Positions 49,767 through 59,595 of a stretch of DNA of 64,000 nt are shown piece after piece. The translations under genes and the position numbers were made by a program. The stretch comes from Marinococcus halophilus (GTDB taxonomy: Bacteria; Bacillota; Bacilli; Bacillales; Marinococcaceae), in the NCBI RefSeq assembly GCF_002265875.1, contig NZ_NPFA01000002.1, forward strand, positions 290,647 through 354,646. Reading direction: 5' to 3'. Every line of letters begins with the position of its first letter. The stretch's first letter is position 1. The notes beneath the pieces were generated by a model. That model saw nothing but the letters and a program-made list of their open reading frames with translations, was not told the DNA's origin and ran no database searches.

Positions 49767-51350
49767 GTGACTGATAAAAAGCAAACGGATACGTCTGAAC
49801 AAACGACTCCGGCGGTCGATCCGGCATACGAAAAATACTTTGATTTTTCCAAAGCCGAAGTGGAAAGCAACGAGGACGGCAAGCAATACATGAAAATCGG
49901 AGGCCGGTCGATCGTCATCAACGACCAGCCCGACCATAAAGCAGGACGCAAGCGGACGAAGCAGGACGCGTCGGTGCACTATGACTTTGACATACCCGAG
50001 GACATGCGCGGCATCGGCTACGGCAAAAAGTACCTGATCCGCACGTACGGCTGCCAGATGAACTATCACGACACCGAAAACATGGCCGGCATCCTTGAAG
50101 AGATGGGCTTTGCCGAAACGAAGGACACCGAAGAGGCCGACCTCATCTTTTTGAACACGTGCGCGATCCGTGAAAACGCGGAAAACAAAGTGTTCGGCGA
50201 GATCGGCCACCTGAAGGCGCTCAAGCGCGAAAAGCCGGAGCTGATGCTCGGCGTATGCGGCTGTATGTCGCAGGAGGAAAACGTCGTGAACCGCATCATG
50301 CAGAAGCACCAGCACATCGACATGATTTTCGGCACGCACAACATCCACCGCCTGCCGGAGCTGCTCCGCGACGCCATCCAGGGCAAGGAAATGGTGATCG
50401 AGGTCTGGTCGAAGGAAGGCGATGTGATCGAAAACATGCCGAAAAAACGCGCCGGCGGCACGCAGGCGTGGGTCAATATTATGTACGGCTGCGACAAGTT
50501 CTGTACGTACTGCATCGTGCCGTATACGCGCGGCAAGGAGCGCAGCCGGCTGCCGGAGGACATTATCGCCGAGGTGCGCGACATCGCGCGCCAGGGCTAT
50601 AAGGAAATTACGCTGCTCGGGCAGAACGTGAACGCCTACGGCAAGGATCTCGGGCTCGACTACGGGCTCGGCGAGCTGATGAACGAGCTGCATAAAATCG
50701 ACATTCCGCGCATCCGTTTTACGACAAGCCACCCGCGCGACTTTGACGACTACCTGATCGAGGTGCTCGCCCAGGGCGGCAACCTCGTCGAGCATATCCA
50801 TCTGCCGGTGCAGTCCGGCAACAGCGACATGCTCAAGCTGATGGGGCGCAAATACACGCGCGAGGAATACGTGGAGCTCGCCCGCAAAATCAAAACGGCA
50901 ATTCCGCACGCGTCGTTTACGACCGACATCATCGTCGGCTTCCCGAACGAAACGGAAGAGCAGTTTGAAGACACAATGTCTCTCATGCGCGAGATGGACT
51001 ACGACAGCGCGTTCACCTACATTTACTCCCCGCGCGAGCATACGCCGGCGGCGAAGATGGAGGACAACGTGCCGATGGACGTGAAAAAAGAGCGGCTCGC
51101 CCGCCTGAACGCGCTCATGGGCGACATTTCGAACCGCCGCAACAAAGAGCTCGAAGGCCAGGTGCTTGAGGTGCTCGTCGAAGGCGAAAGCCGCAAAAAC
51201 GCCGACGTGCTCTCCGGACGGACGCGCACGAACAAGCTCGTGAACTTCCGGGCACCAAAAGATGTGATCGGTGAAGTCATCTACGTCCAAATTGACGAAG
51301 CCAAAACGTGGTCGCTCGACGGCCATGTTGTGGAATTTGCGGAGGTGTAA
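49767..51350 (+). CDS. miaB: tRNA-2-methylthio-N6-dimethylallyladenosine synthase
   Basis: 527 residues from GTG 49767 behind AAGGGAGAG. MiaB adds a methylthio group to the i6A37 made by MiaA (57186). The N-terminal domain carries three cluster cysteines ([21 protein letters not shown]). The radical-SAM cluster motif is [22 protein letters not shown] domain is at the end ([12 protein letters not shown]). The first 75 residues are an acidic, poorly conserved extension as in B. subtilis. Confidence 0.97.
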   Translation: MTDKKQTDTSEQTTPAVDPAYEKYFDFSKAEVESNEDGKQYMKIGGRSIVINDQPDHKAGRKRTKQDASVHYDFDIPEDMRGIGYGKKYLIRTYGCQMNYHDTENMAGILEEMGFAETKDTEEADLIFLNTCAIRENAENKVFGEIGHLKALKREKPELMLGVCGCMSQEENVVNRIMQKHQHIDMIFGTHNIHRLPELLRDAIQGKEMVIEVWSKEGDVIENMPKKRAGGTQAWVNIMYGCDKFCTYCIVPYTRGKERSRLPEDIIAEVRDIARQGYKEITLLGQNVNAYGKDLGLDYGLGELMNELHKIDIPRIRFTTSHPRDFDDYLIEVLAQGGNLVEHIHLPVQSGNSDMLKLMGRKYTREEYVELARKIKTAIPHASFTTDIIVGFPNETEEQFEDTMSLMREMDYDSAFTYIYSPREHTPAAKMEDNVPMDVKKERLARLNALMGDISNRRNKELEGQVLEVLVEGESRKNADVLSGRTRTNKLVNFRAPKDVIGEVIYVQIDEAKTWSLDGHVVEFAEV

Positions 51351-51354
51351 GCAA

Positions 51355-51723
51355 ATGGCCTACACGAAAGAAGAAGTGATGCAGGAGGCCGGGCGCCTTG
51401 CCGAACGGCTGAAGGAAACCGAGGAAGTGGATTTTTTCATCCGCGCCGAAACCCAGATTAACAACAATGTGCGGATCCAGAACCTGATTCAGGAAATCAA
51501 GGACAAGCAGAAGCAGGCGGTTAACTTCCAGCACTACGAAAAAACGGAAGCGAAGCGCCAGGTGGAAGCGCAGATCAACGACCTGCACGAAGAGATTGAA
51601 AACATTCCGATCGTCGGGCAGTTCCGCCAGAGCCAGACCGAGGTCAACTACATTCTGCAGCTGATCAGCGACCAGATCACCGCCTCAATCTGGGAGAATG
51701 AGGACGACAACAGCACATTATAA
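51355..51723 (+). CDS. ricA: RicA (YmcA), subunit of the RicAFT RNA-maturation complex
   Basis: 122 residues, starting 4 bases after the miaB stop behind GGAGGTG. Com_YlbF family helical protein (KEEVMQEAGRLAERLKETEE, then QHYEKTEAKRQVEAQI). With YlbF and YaaT it forms an iron-sulphur complex that steers RNase Y and affects sporulation, biofilm and competence. RNase Y itself is encoded at 45074. In B. subtilis cotE follows; here it does not. Confidence 0.93.
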   Translation: MAYTKEEVMQEAGRLAERLKETEEVDFFIRAETQINNNVRIQNLIQEIKDKQKQAVNFQHYEKTEAKRQVEAQINDLHEEIENIPIVGQFRQSQTEVNYILQLISDQITASIWENEDDNSTL

Positions 51724-51727
51724 AAAG

Positions 51728-51758
51728 AACCGCTTTCCGTTTAACGGGAGGCGGTTTT
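51728..51758 (+). terminator. Terminator after ricA
   Basis: AACCGCTTTCCGT pairs throughout with ACGGGAGGCGGTT (two wobbles) around TTA, followed by TTCT. Confidence 0.8.
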
Positions 51759-51815
51759 CTGCTTTCAGGATTTTATAAATTTCACATACTGTAATTTAGT
51801 TTCCTTTTCAATAAT

Positions 51816-51883
51816 GCTATAATAAAAAGGACTGCAAAAACGAAGCACTCTCTATTGGAGAAGCGGGGGTAACGCTGTACAAT
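51816..51883 (+). promoter_or_regulatory. Two candidate promoters for mutS-mutL
   Basis: Upstream one: TGC directly before a perfect TATAAT (51818-51823), an extended minus-10 with a weak minus-35. Downstream one: TTGGAG (51855-51860), 17-base spacer, TACAAT (51878-51883), about 38 bases before the mutS start. Confidence 0.6.
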
Positions 51884-51920
51884 AGATACGCAATGAAACA
51901 CATATAACGGAGGCTTTTGG

Positions 51921-54506
51921 ATGCCAGAGACAGATACACCGATGATGAAACAGTATAAGGATATTAAAGCGGCCTACCCGGACGCCTTTTTGTTTTACCG
52001 GCTCGGCGACTTTTATGAAATGTTCTTTGACGACGCGGAGCTTGCCGCCCGCGAACTGGAAATTACGCTCACAAAACGCGGGCAGAAAAACGAAAACGAT
52101 ATCCCGATGTGCGGAGTGCCGTATCACTCCGCCGAAGGGTATATTGCAACATTGATCGAAAAAGGGTATAAAATTGCGATCTGCGAGCAGGTGGAGGATC
52201 CGGCCAAGGCCAAGGGGGTCGTCAAGCGCGAAGTGGTGCGCATGATTACCCCGGGGACGATCATGGAAGGGCGCGCCCTCGATGAGACGGAAAACAATTT
52301 CCTCGTAGCCATGGTGCCGAACGGAACGGAAACGGCGTTTGTGAAGGCGGACCTGACGACGGGGGAAGCGGCTGCGGCGCTTTTGTCCGATGACGTCGGC
52401 GAATGGCAGCGTGAAATGACGACCGCGCACCCGAAGGAAATTATCGTTCCGGAGGAGCAGGAGGGCGGGATGGCTGACATCTACCGCGGCATGATTTCCA
52501 CCGGATCGGTGCCGGAGCTGAAGCCGGAATGGGAGGAACTCACCAGCGCCCTTGAGAGCCGTACGCTCCGGGACGGGGCGGCGCTTCTGCTCGGCTACGT
52601 GGAGCTCACCCAGCAGCGCTCGCTCGGCCACCTGCAGCCGTTTACGGTATACGAGCCGAACCGGACGATGCAGCTCGACCTGCATTCGCGGCGTAACCTG
52701 GAGCTGACGGAGACGATGATGGGCAAAACGAAGGACGGCTCGCTTCTCGGCGTGCTCGACCATACCGTCACTGCGATGGGCGGCAGGAAGCTGCGGCGCT
52801 GGATCGAGGAGCCGCTTCTCTCCCGCCCGGCCATCGAAGAGCGCTACGGCATGGTGGCGTCGTTTGCGGAAAACTTCTTTGCCCGCGAGGACCTGCGCGA
52901 GCATCTGCGCGACGTGTACGACATTGAACGGCTCGCCGGCAAAGCCGTCTACGGCAACATTAATGCCCGTGAGCTTGTGCAGCTGCGGCGGACGCTGCAG
53001 GCGGTGCCGGCGATTGCCGACCTGCTCAGCGGCATGAACAACCCGGCCATCAACGAGCGCCTCGTGGACGTGTCCGCCTTTCAGGAGCTTGAGGAGCTGC
53101 TCGACCGGAGCCTGGTGGACGACCCGCCGTTTGGCGTCCAGGAGGGCGGCATGTTCCGCTCCGGCTTTCACGAGGAGCTCGACCAGTACCGCGAGGCGGG
53201 CCAGAACGGCAAGCAGTGGATCGCGGAGCTCGAACAGAAGGAACGGGCCGAGACCGGCATCAAGTCGCTCAAGGTCGGCTACAACCGGGTGTTCGGCTAC
53301 TATATTGAAATTACCCGGGCCAACACCTACCTGATTCCGGACGGCCGCTACGAGCGCAAGCAGACGCTCACGAACGCCGAGCGCTACATCACCCCAGAGC
53401 TAAAGGAAAAAGAGGATCTGATTCTCGGCTCGGCGGACCGTGCCGTCCAGCTCGAGTACGAGCTGTTTCTCGATCTGCGTGAACGCGTCGCGGGCTACGT
53501 GCGTCCGCTCCAGGAGCTTGCGGACCTGCTGAGTGAAATGGATGTGCTGCAAAACTTTGCCCACGTGAGTGAACGGCTCGGTTACGTGCGCCCGGCCTTC
53601 AGCGCGGACAAAACGCTTGCCGTGCGCAACGGACGCCATCCGGTCGTGGAAACAATGCTGACCGCGGGCGAATTTGTGTCAAACGACACCCATATGGACG
53701 AGCACGGCATGCTGTTAATTACGGGGCCGAACATGGCCGGGAAAAGCACGGTGATGCGCCAGGTGGCGCTGATTGCGATCATGGCGCAGATCGGCTGCTT
53801 TGTGCCCGCCGAGGAGGCGGAGCTGCCGCTGTTTGACCGGATTTTTACCCGTATCGGGGCGGCCGACGACTTAACGAGCGGCCAGAGCACGTTTATGGTG
53901 GAAATGAAGGAAACCCAGCAGGCGCTCTTGAACGCGAGCGCCGACAGCCTGATCCTGCTCGACGAAATCGGGCGCGGCACGTCCACGTACGACGGCATGG
54001 CGCTTGCGCAGGCGATCATGGAATACATTCACGAGCAGGTCGGGGCCAAAACGCTTTTTTCCACGCACTACCACGAGCTGACCGTGATGGAGGACCACCT
54101 GCCGGCGCTTCGGAACGTGCACGTGCGGGCGGTGGAAGAGGACGGGGAAATCATCTTCCTGCACAGGGTGGAACCGGGCAGGGCCGACCGCAGCTACGGC
54201 ATTTACGTGGCCAAGCTCGCCGGGCTGCCGCCGCAGGTGATCGAGCGATCCGAGACAATCCTGAAAAGCTTTGAGCAGCAGAAAACGGCCGCCTACGCAG
54301 CACCCGAGGAACCCGCACCGGAGACGACGGTCCGGGAGGCAGAAGAGCCCGAACAGCTCGCGCTCTTTTCGATTGATGACGGCAGCGCCCGGGCCAAAGA
54401 AATCATGAGCGAGCTGAAGCGGACCGACGTGCTCCGCATGAGCCCAATGGATGCGATTGAAAAGCTGTACGAGCTACAGCAGTACGCGAACCAGGAGGAG
54501 GAATAA
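51921..54506 (+). CDS. mutS: DNA mismatch repair protein MutS
   Basis: 861 residues. MutS recognises mispairs and recruits MutL. The mismatch-reading domain begins with YRLGDFYEMFFDDAELA, which contains the conserved Phe-x-Glu. The connector, lever and clamp domains follow. The ATPase has Walker A TGPNMAGKSTVMRQ near 600 and Walker B ILLDEIGRGTSTYDG. The C-terminal tail with a clamp-binding-like segment ends QLALFSIDD. CGGAGG precedes the ATG. mutL starts 3 bases after its stop. Confidence 0.98.
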   Translation: MPETDTPMMKQYKDIKAAYPDAFLFYRLGDFYEMFFDDAELAARELEITLTKRGQKNENDIPMCGVPYHSAEGYIATLIEKGYKIAICEQVEDPAKAKGVVKREVVRMITPGTIMEGRALDETENNFLVAMVPNGTETAFVKADLTTGEAAAALLSDDVGEWQREMTTAHPKEIIVPEEQEGGMADIYRGMISTGSVPELKPEWEELTSALESRTLRDGAALLLGYVELTQQRSLGHLQPFTVYEPNRTMQLDLHSRRNLELTETMMGKTKDGSLLGVLDHTVTAMGGRKLRRWIEEPLLSRPAIEERYGMVASFAENFFAREDLREHLRDVYDIERLAGKAVYGNINARELVQLRRTLQAVPAIADLLSGMNNPAINERLVDVSAFQELEELLDRSLVDDPPFGVQEGGMFRSGFHEELDQYREAGQNGKQWIAELEQKERAETGIKSLKVGYNRVFGYYIEITRANTYLIPDGRYERKQTLTNAERYITPELKEKEDLILGSADRAVQLEYELFLDLRERVAGYVRPLQELADLLSEMDVLQNFAHVSERLGYVRPAFSADKTLAVRNGRHPVVETMLTAGEFVSNDTHMDEHGMLLITGPNMAGKSTVMRQVALIAIMAQIGCFVPAEEAELPLFDRIFTRIGAADDLTSGQSTFMVEMKETQQALLNASADSLILLDEIGRGTSTYDGMALAQAIMEYIHEQVGAKTLFSTHYHELTVMEDHLPALRNVHVRAVEEDGEIIFLHRVEPGRADRSYGIYVAKLAGLPPQVIERSETILKSFEQQKTAAYAAPEEPAPETTVREAEEPEQLALFSIDDGSARAKEIMSELKRTDVLRMSPMDAIEKLYELQQYANQEEE

Positions 54507-54509
54507 GCG

Positions 54510-56384
54510 GTGACGTATGTAAAAAAACTCCCGGACGGCCTCGCCAACAAAATTGCGGCCGGGGAAGTCGTCGAACGCCCCGCCTCGGTCGTGAAGGAAC
54601 TCGTGGAAAACGCGATTGACGCCGGCGCTTCGACCATCCAGGTGGACGTCGAGGAGGGCGGGCTGTCGCTCATCCGGGTGACTGACAACGGCCGCGGCAT
54701 GGACCAGGAGGACGCGGAGCTTGCCTTCGAGCGCCACGCCACGAGCAAGCTGTCCCGGGAAAAGGACCTGTTCCAGATTGAGACGCTCGGCTTCCGGGGC
54801 GAAGCGCTCCCGAGCATTGCGGCCGTTTCGAACGTTACGATGGAAACCGGGGACGGACGTGAGGCCGGAGTGCTGATCCGCTACCAGGGCGGCAAACGCA
54901 TCGCCTGCACGCCGTCCAAAAGCCGTCAGGGCACCCAGGTAGAGGTGCGCGACCTGTTTTTTAACACGCCCGCCCGGCTCAAATACGTGCGTACGATGAA
55001 CACCGAGGTGGCAAATGTCGCGGACGTGATGAACCGGCAGGCGCTCGCGCACCCGGACGTCAGCTTCCGGCTGTACCACCACGGCAAGCAGCTGCTTCTC
55101 ACGAACGGAAACGGGAGCCTGCAGCCGGTGCTCGCGGCCATCTATGGCCGCCAGACGGCGCGCGACATGCTGCATATTGAAGCGGAGACCGATGACTACC
55201 GGGTGAGCGGCTGGATCGCAAAGCCCGAGACGTACCGCGCCTCGCGCCAGTACATGTCGACGTTTGTGAACCATCGCTACATCCGGCACTACCCGCTCAC
55301 CAAAGCCATCGAAGCGGGCTACCATACGCTCCTTCCGATCGGCAAGCACCCGATCGCTGCGCTCCATATAGAAATGAACGTCGGGCTGATTGACGTGAAC
55401 GTGCACCCGTCCAAGCTTGACGTGCGCGTGAGCAAGGAGGAGGAGCTGCTGCAGCTTGTCGAACAGGCGGTGCGGGAGCGCCTCCAGCAGGAGCGCCTCA
55501 TTCCGGTCGGCGACCAGAAGCGGGCCAAATCGGCGCCTGCGTCCGAGCAGATGAATCTCACCTTTGCCGAGCCGACGCCAACACCGGCGGCCGAGCCCCG
55601 GCGGGAGGAACCGCCTGCCCCAGCTGAGCCGGAACCGTCCCCGGCGTCACACGCCTCTGCCCACGAGGCGTCGTTCAGCGACGAGGCCCCTGCCAAGGAG
55701 CCGGAAGCGGAAACGGTGTTTGAGCATGCGGATGCCTGGCCCGAGGAACGGGAAGCGCCGCAGCCGGAGCCCGAAGCCCCGGCACCGGAAAGCACCGGCC
55801 CGGAGCTGCCGGAGCTGCGCCCGATCGGACAGTTTCACGGCACGTATATTCTCGCGGAAAACGAGGACGCGCTGTACATGATCGACCAGCACGCCGCACA
55901 GGAGCGTATTTTTTACGAATTCTTCCGCGTGAAAATCGGCAACGTGGACAAGGACGTGCAGCAGCTGCTCGTGCCGATTCTGCTTGAAGTGACCAAGGAG
56001 GAGGAAATCCTCATCAGCGACCGCCAGAGCGATTTTGAAAACATCGGGATCTTTCTCGAGCCGTTCGGCGGCCAGACGTTCCGGGTCCACGCGCATCCGA
56101 CCTGGTTTCCGGCCGGTGACGAAGAAAGCGTCATCCGCGAATGCATCGAAGAAGTGAAAAACAACAAACGCATCAGCGTACATGAGCTCCGCGAGGAAGC
56201 GGCGATTCTGATGTCGTGCAAGGCGGCAATCAAGGCGAACCGCTACCTGGCGAAGGAAGAAATACAAGCGCTCGTCGACCGGCTGCGCACGTGCGAGAGC
56301 CCGTACACGTGCCCGCACGGCCGCCCGATCATCATTCACTTTTCCGACTACGACATGGAAAAAATGTTCAAGCGCATCATGTAG
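54510..56384 (+). CDS. mutL: DNA mismatch repair endonuclease MutL
   Basis: 624 residues. GTG start at 54510 behind a purine-rich GGAGGAGG. The GHKL ATPase domain has KIAAGEVVERPASVVKELVE, DNGRGM and GFRGEALPSI. A linker from about 335 to 430 is almost entirely Pro, Glu and Ala. The endonuclease domain has the metal motif MIDQHAAQERIFYE near 455 and a late CPHGRP motif. Species without MutH use this nicking activity. It overlaps nothing and is followed 22 bases later by the next gene. Confidence 0.98.
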   Translation: MTYVKKLPDGLANKIAAGEVVERPASVVKELVENAIDAGASTIQVDVEEGGLSLIRVTDNGRGMDQEDAELAFERHATSKLSREKDLFQIETLGFRGEALPSIAAVSNVTMETGDGREAGVLIRYQGGKRIACTPSKSRQGTQVEVRDLFFNTPARLKYVRTMNTEVANVADVMNRQALAHPDVSFRLYHHGKQLLLTNGNGSLQPVLAAIYGRQTARDMLHIEAETDDYRVSGWIAKPETYRASRQYMSTFVNHRYIRHYPLTKAIEAGYHTLLPIGKHPIAALHIEMNVGLIDVNVHPSKLDVRVSKEEELLQLVEQAVRERLQQERLIPVGDQKRAKSAPASEQMNLTFAEPTPTPAAEPRREEPPAPAEPEPSPASHASAHEASFSDEAPAKEPEAETVFEHADAWPEEREAPQPEPEAPAPESTGPELPELRPIGQFHGTYILAENEDALYMIDQHAAQERIFYEFFRVKIGNVDKDVQQLLVPILLEVTKEEEILISDRQSDFENIGIFLEPFGGQTFRVHAHPTWFPAGDEESVIRECIEEVKNNKRISVHELREEAAILMSCKAAIKANRYLAKEEIQALVDRLRTCESPYTCPHGRPIIIHFSDYDMEKMFKRIM

Positions 56385-56406
56385 CTGCATAGAAGGGGAG
56401 AGCGCC

Positions 56407-57189
56407 GTGATTATTACCACCGTCAAAAAGCCGGACTCATTCGTCCGCGCGGAAGCCGAGGCACAGGCGCGGGCGTGGAACGTGCCGTACGTGCCGCGTG
56501 ACAAGCGTTCGATCCAGCGCTGGCAGCGGGAAACCGGGGAGGATATCTACATTGTGGCAGCGGGTGGGGACACGTACTACCCGGCGACGAAAGCCGCCGA
56601 GCCGCTTGCGTTTCATCCGTCGATGGCGTGGCTGCGTGGCCTGCAGGTGCACCGCGGTGGGAGCGATCCGCTGCTGGAGGCGGCCGGCGTCCGGGAGGGT
56701 GATACGGTGTTTGACGCGACGCTCGGCTTCGGCGCCGACAGCATCATGCTTGCCCTCGGCGCGGGGAAGACCGGCACAGTGCTCGGCATTGAAAAACAGC
56801 CGGTCGTGGCGTCGCTCGTCCGCAAAGGGCTCCGGCTTCCGGGGGACTATCCCAGCTGGTTTACGGACGCAATGCAGCGGATCACGGTTGTCCGGGGCGA
56901 CAGCCTCCGCCTGCTGCGGCTGCTTCCTGACAGCTGCATAGATGTTGTATACCTGGATCCGATGTTTGCCGAAGCGATAGACACAAGCCCGGCGATTGAC
57001 CGGCTGCGCCCGGTGGCGGCGACCGACCCGCTTTCGACAGCGTGGATCGAAGAAGCGCTGCGGGTGGCATGGCGCCGGATTGTGGTGAAAGATTATGCGG
57101 ACAGCCCGCATTTTAAGCAGTATCAGTTAACCCCGGCCGGGAGGCGGAGCGCCGCGGTCCGGTACGGATGGAAGGAGGCATACACGTGA
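56407..57189 (+). CDS. Class I SAM methyltransferase, RsmJ-like
   Basis: 260 residues, GTG start behind AGAAGGGGAGA. After an unusual N-terminal 90 residues, the SAM-binding loop is TVFDATLGFGADSIMLALGA and the catalytic-type motif is DVVYLDPMFAEA, the pattern of PF04445 proteins such as RsmJ, which methylates G1516 of 16S rRNA. Whether this Gram-positive member has the same target is unknown. The stop overlaps the miaA GTG by 4 bases, so the two are translationally coupled. Confidence 0.85.
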   Translation: MIITTVKKPDSFVRAEAEAQARAWNVPYVPRDKRSIQRWQRETGEDIYIVAAGGDTYYPATKAAEPLAFHPSMAWLRGLQVHRGGSDPLLEAAGVREGDTVFDATLGFGADSIMLALGAGKTGTVLGIEKQPVVASLVRKGLRLPGDYPSWFTDAMQRITVVRGDSLRLLRLLPDSCIDVVYLDPMFAEAIDTSPAIDRLRPVAATDPLSTAWIEEALRVAWRRIVVKDYADSPHFKQYQLTPAGRRSAAVRYGWKEAYT

Positions 57190-58124
57190 AGCAACCGGTA
57201 CTCGCCGTCGTCGGTCCGACGGCGGTTGGCAAAACGCGGCTCGGCATCGAGCTCGCCCATAAATACAACGGCGAAATCATCAGCGGCGACTCAATGCAGG
57301 TGTACGAAGGTCTCACCATCGGCACGGCCAAGCCGACGCTCGAGGAACGCCGCGAGGCCCCGCACCATCTCGTGGACATGCTGTCGCCGGACACGCCGTA
57401 TTCGGCTGCGGACTTTAAGGAAAAGGCCGAGCCGATCATCGAGCGGCTGCACGGGGAGGGCAAGCTCCCGATTATCGTCGGCGGCACCGGCATGTACATC
57501 CGGGCGCTCCTGCACGACTATTCGTTTTATGACGCAAAGAAGCAGGAGAGCGTGCGCGAGAAGTGGGAGCTGTACGCGCGCCATTACGGAAGCGAGGCGC
57601 TGCACGCGAACCTGGAGCGAAAGGACCCGGAGCGCGCGGCCGCGGTTCACCCGAATAACGTGCGCAGGGTCGTGCGGGCGCTCGAAATTCTTGAAACGTC
57701 GGAGGAAGGTCCAACTTTATCCAAAAAAATGCAAAAAAAGCATTCGCCCTACGCCTCATTCATGATAGGATTAACAATGAACCGTCCGTATTTGTATGAG
57801 CGGATCGAGCGCCGGGTCGACCGCATGATGGAAGGGGGCCTCGAGCACGAGGCGCGCTGGCTGTATGAACGCTTCGGCGAGGAAGTACAGGCCGCCCAGG
57901 CGATCGGCTACAAGGAATGGTTCCCGTATTTCCGCGGGGACCAAGGCACCGACTGGGTCGCCGAGCGGATGAAGCGCAACTCCAGGAGATACGCCAAGCG
58001 GCAGCTCACCTGGTTCCGCAACAAAGAGGACGCACACTGGTATGATATTACCGATCGCTCCCGGCCGTTTGCCGACGAAGCGTTTGCTTCGATTCTGCGG
58101 CAGTTCGAGCGCGAGCATCGTTAA
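57186..58124 (+). CDS. miaA: tRNA dimethylallyltransferase
   Basis: 312 residues from GTG 57186, 8 bases after AAGGAGG; an in-frame ATG at 57168 lies upstream of that site and is rejected. MiaA attaches an isopentenyl group to A37 of tRNAs reading U-starting codons. P-loop VVGPTAVGKTRLGIEL; SGDSMQVYEGL and TAKPTLEER; VGGTGMYIRALL; and AIGYKEWFPYFRG. Product is the substrate of MiaB. Confidence 0.97.
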   Translation: MKQPVLAVVGPTAVGKTRLGIELAHKYNGEIISGDSMQVYEGLTIGTAKPTLEERREAPHHLVDMLSPDTPYSAADFKEKAEPIIERLHGEGKLPIIVGGTGMYIRALLHDYSFYDAKKQESVREKWELYARHYGSEALHANLERKDPERAAAVHPNNVRRVVRALEILETSEEGPTLSKKMQKKHSPYASFMIGLTMNRPYLYERIERRVDRMMEGGLEHEARWLYERFGEEVQAAQAIGYKEWFPYFRGDQGTDWVAERMKRNSRRYAKRQLTWFRNKEDAHWYDITDRSRPFADEAFASILRQFEREHR

Positions 58125-58169
58125 TACATAAATCACTTACTAAGCCCTGCAGTGGAAGGAGATTCAATC

Positions 58170-58409
58170 ATGAAACAATCAGTCAATATCCAGGATCAGT
58201 TTTTGAATGTGGTACGCAAGGAAAAAATTCAGGTGACCGTCTTTCTGACGAACGGCTTTCAGCTGCGCGGCCTGATCAAAGCCTTTGACAACTTCACCGT
58301 CGTCCTCGACAGCGACGGCAAGCAGCAGCTCGTCTACAAGCACGCCATCAGCACCTTCGTCCCGCAGCGGACCGTCTCCCTGCAGACCGAAAGCGAGAGC
58401 GAAGAATAA
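58170..58409 (+). CDS. hfq: RNA chaperone Hfq
   Basis: 79 residues from ATG 58170 behind GGAAGGAGA. Sm1 motif [22 protein letters not shown] (core quoted), Sm2 motif [13 protein letters not shown]. The acidic end (TESESEE) is slightly longer than in B. subtilis. Hfq hexamers bind small RNAs and A-rich tails. The miaA-hfq order is very widely conserved. Confidence 0.97.
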   Translation: MKQSVNIQDQFLNVVRKEKIQVTVFLTNGFQLRGLIKAFDNFTVVLDSDGKQQLVYKHAISTFVPQRTVSLQTESESEE

Positions 58410-58413
58410 AAAA

Positions 58414-58434
58414 GAACTCCTTTAAAAGGAGTTC
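58414..58434 (+). terminator. First hairpin after hfq
   Basis: GAACTCCTT pairs perfectly with AAGGAGTTC around TAA; no T tract follows. Confidence 0.6.
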
Positions 58435-58439
58435 CCGAG

Positions 58440-58478
58440 ACCGCCCGTTCCTGCGGAAGCAGGGACGGGTGGTTTTTT
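58440..58478 (+). terminator. Strong terminator closing the core gene block
   Basis: A 15-bp stem (58440-58454 with 58459-58473, two wobbles) around GGAA and six T. It marks the boundary between conserved core and variable tail. Confidence 0.95.
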
Positions 58479-58622
58479 AATTTAAGTTTATTCCGAAAAA
58501 TATTGAAAGAAAAATCTTTAACCGCATTTTTAAAATTTTATTCTTAGATTGTCAATTTAAGCTTTTAAAAGTGCTTATCATTAATTTGTTGATAATTTTA
58601 GAGTGAAAGTGAGGAGAATTTA

Positions 58623-59405
58623 TTGAAAAGAAAAAATAAACTAAAGTATATAACTGAATTAGGAAAAATTGAAAAGGTAGATTTAATATTATTGGTTACC
58701 ATTCTTTTATACTTACCAATACTACTGTTTGTTTTAGATAATAAATTATTATTGTTTATTTTCACTATTATATGGTTAGTAATTAATAGAGCCTTATGGA
58801 AAAGATATAGTAAATTAAATAAAAAGCCATTTTTGTTTAAGACTCTAAATCGAATAGCTATAATAAGTATTGTTGATTTGATATTAATAATAGCTTTATC
58901 TTATTTAAATTCAAAAACTTGGATGATTATAACATTACTAATATTTTCATACTTATATCTATCTATTCTCGTTATATTTTTATATTATATTGTTGATTTA
59001 GTTTATTATTTAATGCTAAAAACAATCTTCCCAGAAGAGAAAGATAAAAAAATAATATATAAACCAGATATAAAAGAGCTATCAAGATTTATAGAATTAG
59101 GAAATCAGATGAAATATTTAAACGTAATAGTTTTAGAGTTTTTCATGTATATTCTCATTTCAATTTATTTTTTATGTTTGGTTTTCAAATTTGACAACTT
59201 AACTAGTAATACTTCATTGGATATTATTAATGAATGGGCTAAAAGGCAAGATTATTTGACTATTTTTAATGGAATTAGTTTAATTTCTTTAACTTTTGCA
59301 TTATACACCTTTACCTTTCCTTGGAAAAATAAAATCATAAATAGAGCAACCAAAAATTATAAGAAATATTGGAATGCAAAAGAAAAAACAAATAGCATGA
59401 GCTAA
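58623..59405 (+). CDS. Unrecognised multi-pass membrane protein
   Basis: 260 residues, TTG start behind GAGGAG. I do not recognise a family. About six hydrophobic segments are seen: near 20-55 (two, LILLVTILLYLPILLFVL and LFIFTIIWLVI), 78-96, 100-130, 178-200 and 222-240. Basic residues sit at the N-terminus and between segments 2 and 3 (RALWKRYSKLNKKP). The middle has a short charged loop (PEEKDKKIIYKPDIKE). Very AT-rich, unlike neighbours, so probably acquired. It has its own terminator and no partner gene. Confidence 0.75.
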   Translation: MKRKNKLKYITELGKIEKVDLILLVTILLYLPILLFVLDNKLLLFIFTIIWLVINRALWKRYSKLNKKPFLFKTLNRIAIISIVDLILIIALSYLNSKTWMIITLLIFSYLYLSILVIFLYYIVDLVYYLMLKTIFPEEKDKKIIYKPDIKELSRFIELGNQMKYLNVIVLEFFMYILISIYFLCLVFKFDNLTSNTSLDIINEWAKRQDYLTIFNGISLISLTFALYTFTFPWKNKIINRATKNYKKYWNAKEKTNSMS

Positions 59406-59444
59406 TAGATAGATGCTATAGCAAAATAATATAGATTTCATTAT

Positions 59445-59485
59445 AAGCTTCTTGGACAATTGCTAATTGTGCTAGAAGCTTTTTT
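59445..59485 (+). terminator. Terminator after the membrane-protein gene
   Basis: AAGCTTCT pairs with AGAAGCTT, with an inner ACAATT/AATTGT stem, ending in TTTTT. Confidence 0.9.
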
Positions 59486-59565
59486 AATGCAAAATTAGAA
59501 ATCAAAGTTTTAAATAAGTATCATTTTGCAAATTTCTATTCTACAAATTTGAAACATGGAAAGCC

Positions 59566-59595
59566 CTTACATAGTTGCAGCGGTTATATTATAGT
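59566..59595 (+). promoter_or_regulatory. Possible promoter of the PTS module
   Basis: CTTACA (59566-59571), 18-base spacer, TATAGT (59590-59595). Confidence 0.45.

Noticed and set aside
49692..51326. 544-codon open frame on the minus strand opposite miaB
   Set aside because: It mirrors the codon bias of miaB, has no binding site and its product (Val/His/Arg-rich) matches no family. Similar long antisense frames opposite polC, tsf and spoIIIE were set aside for the same reason.
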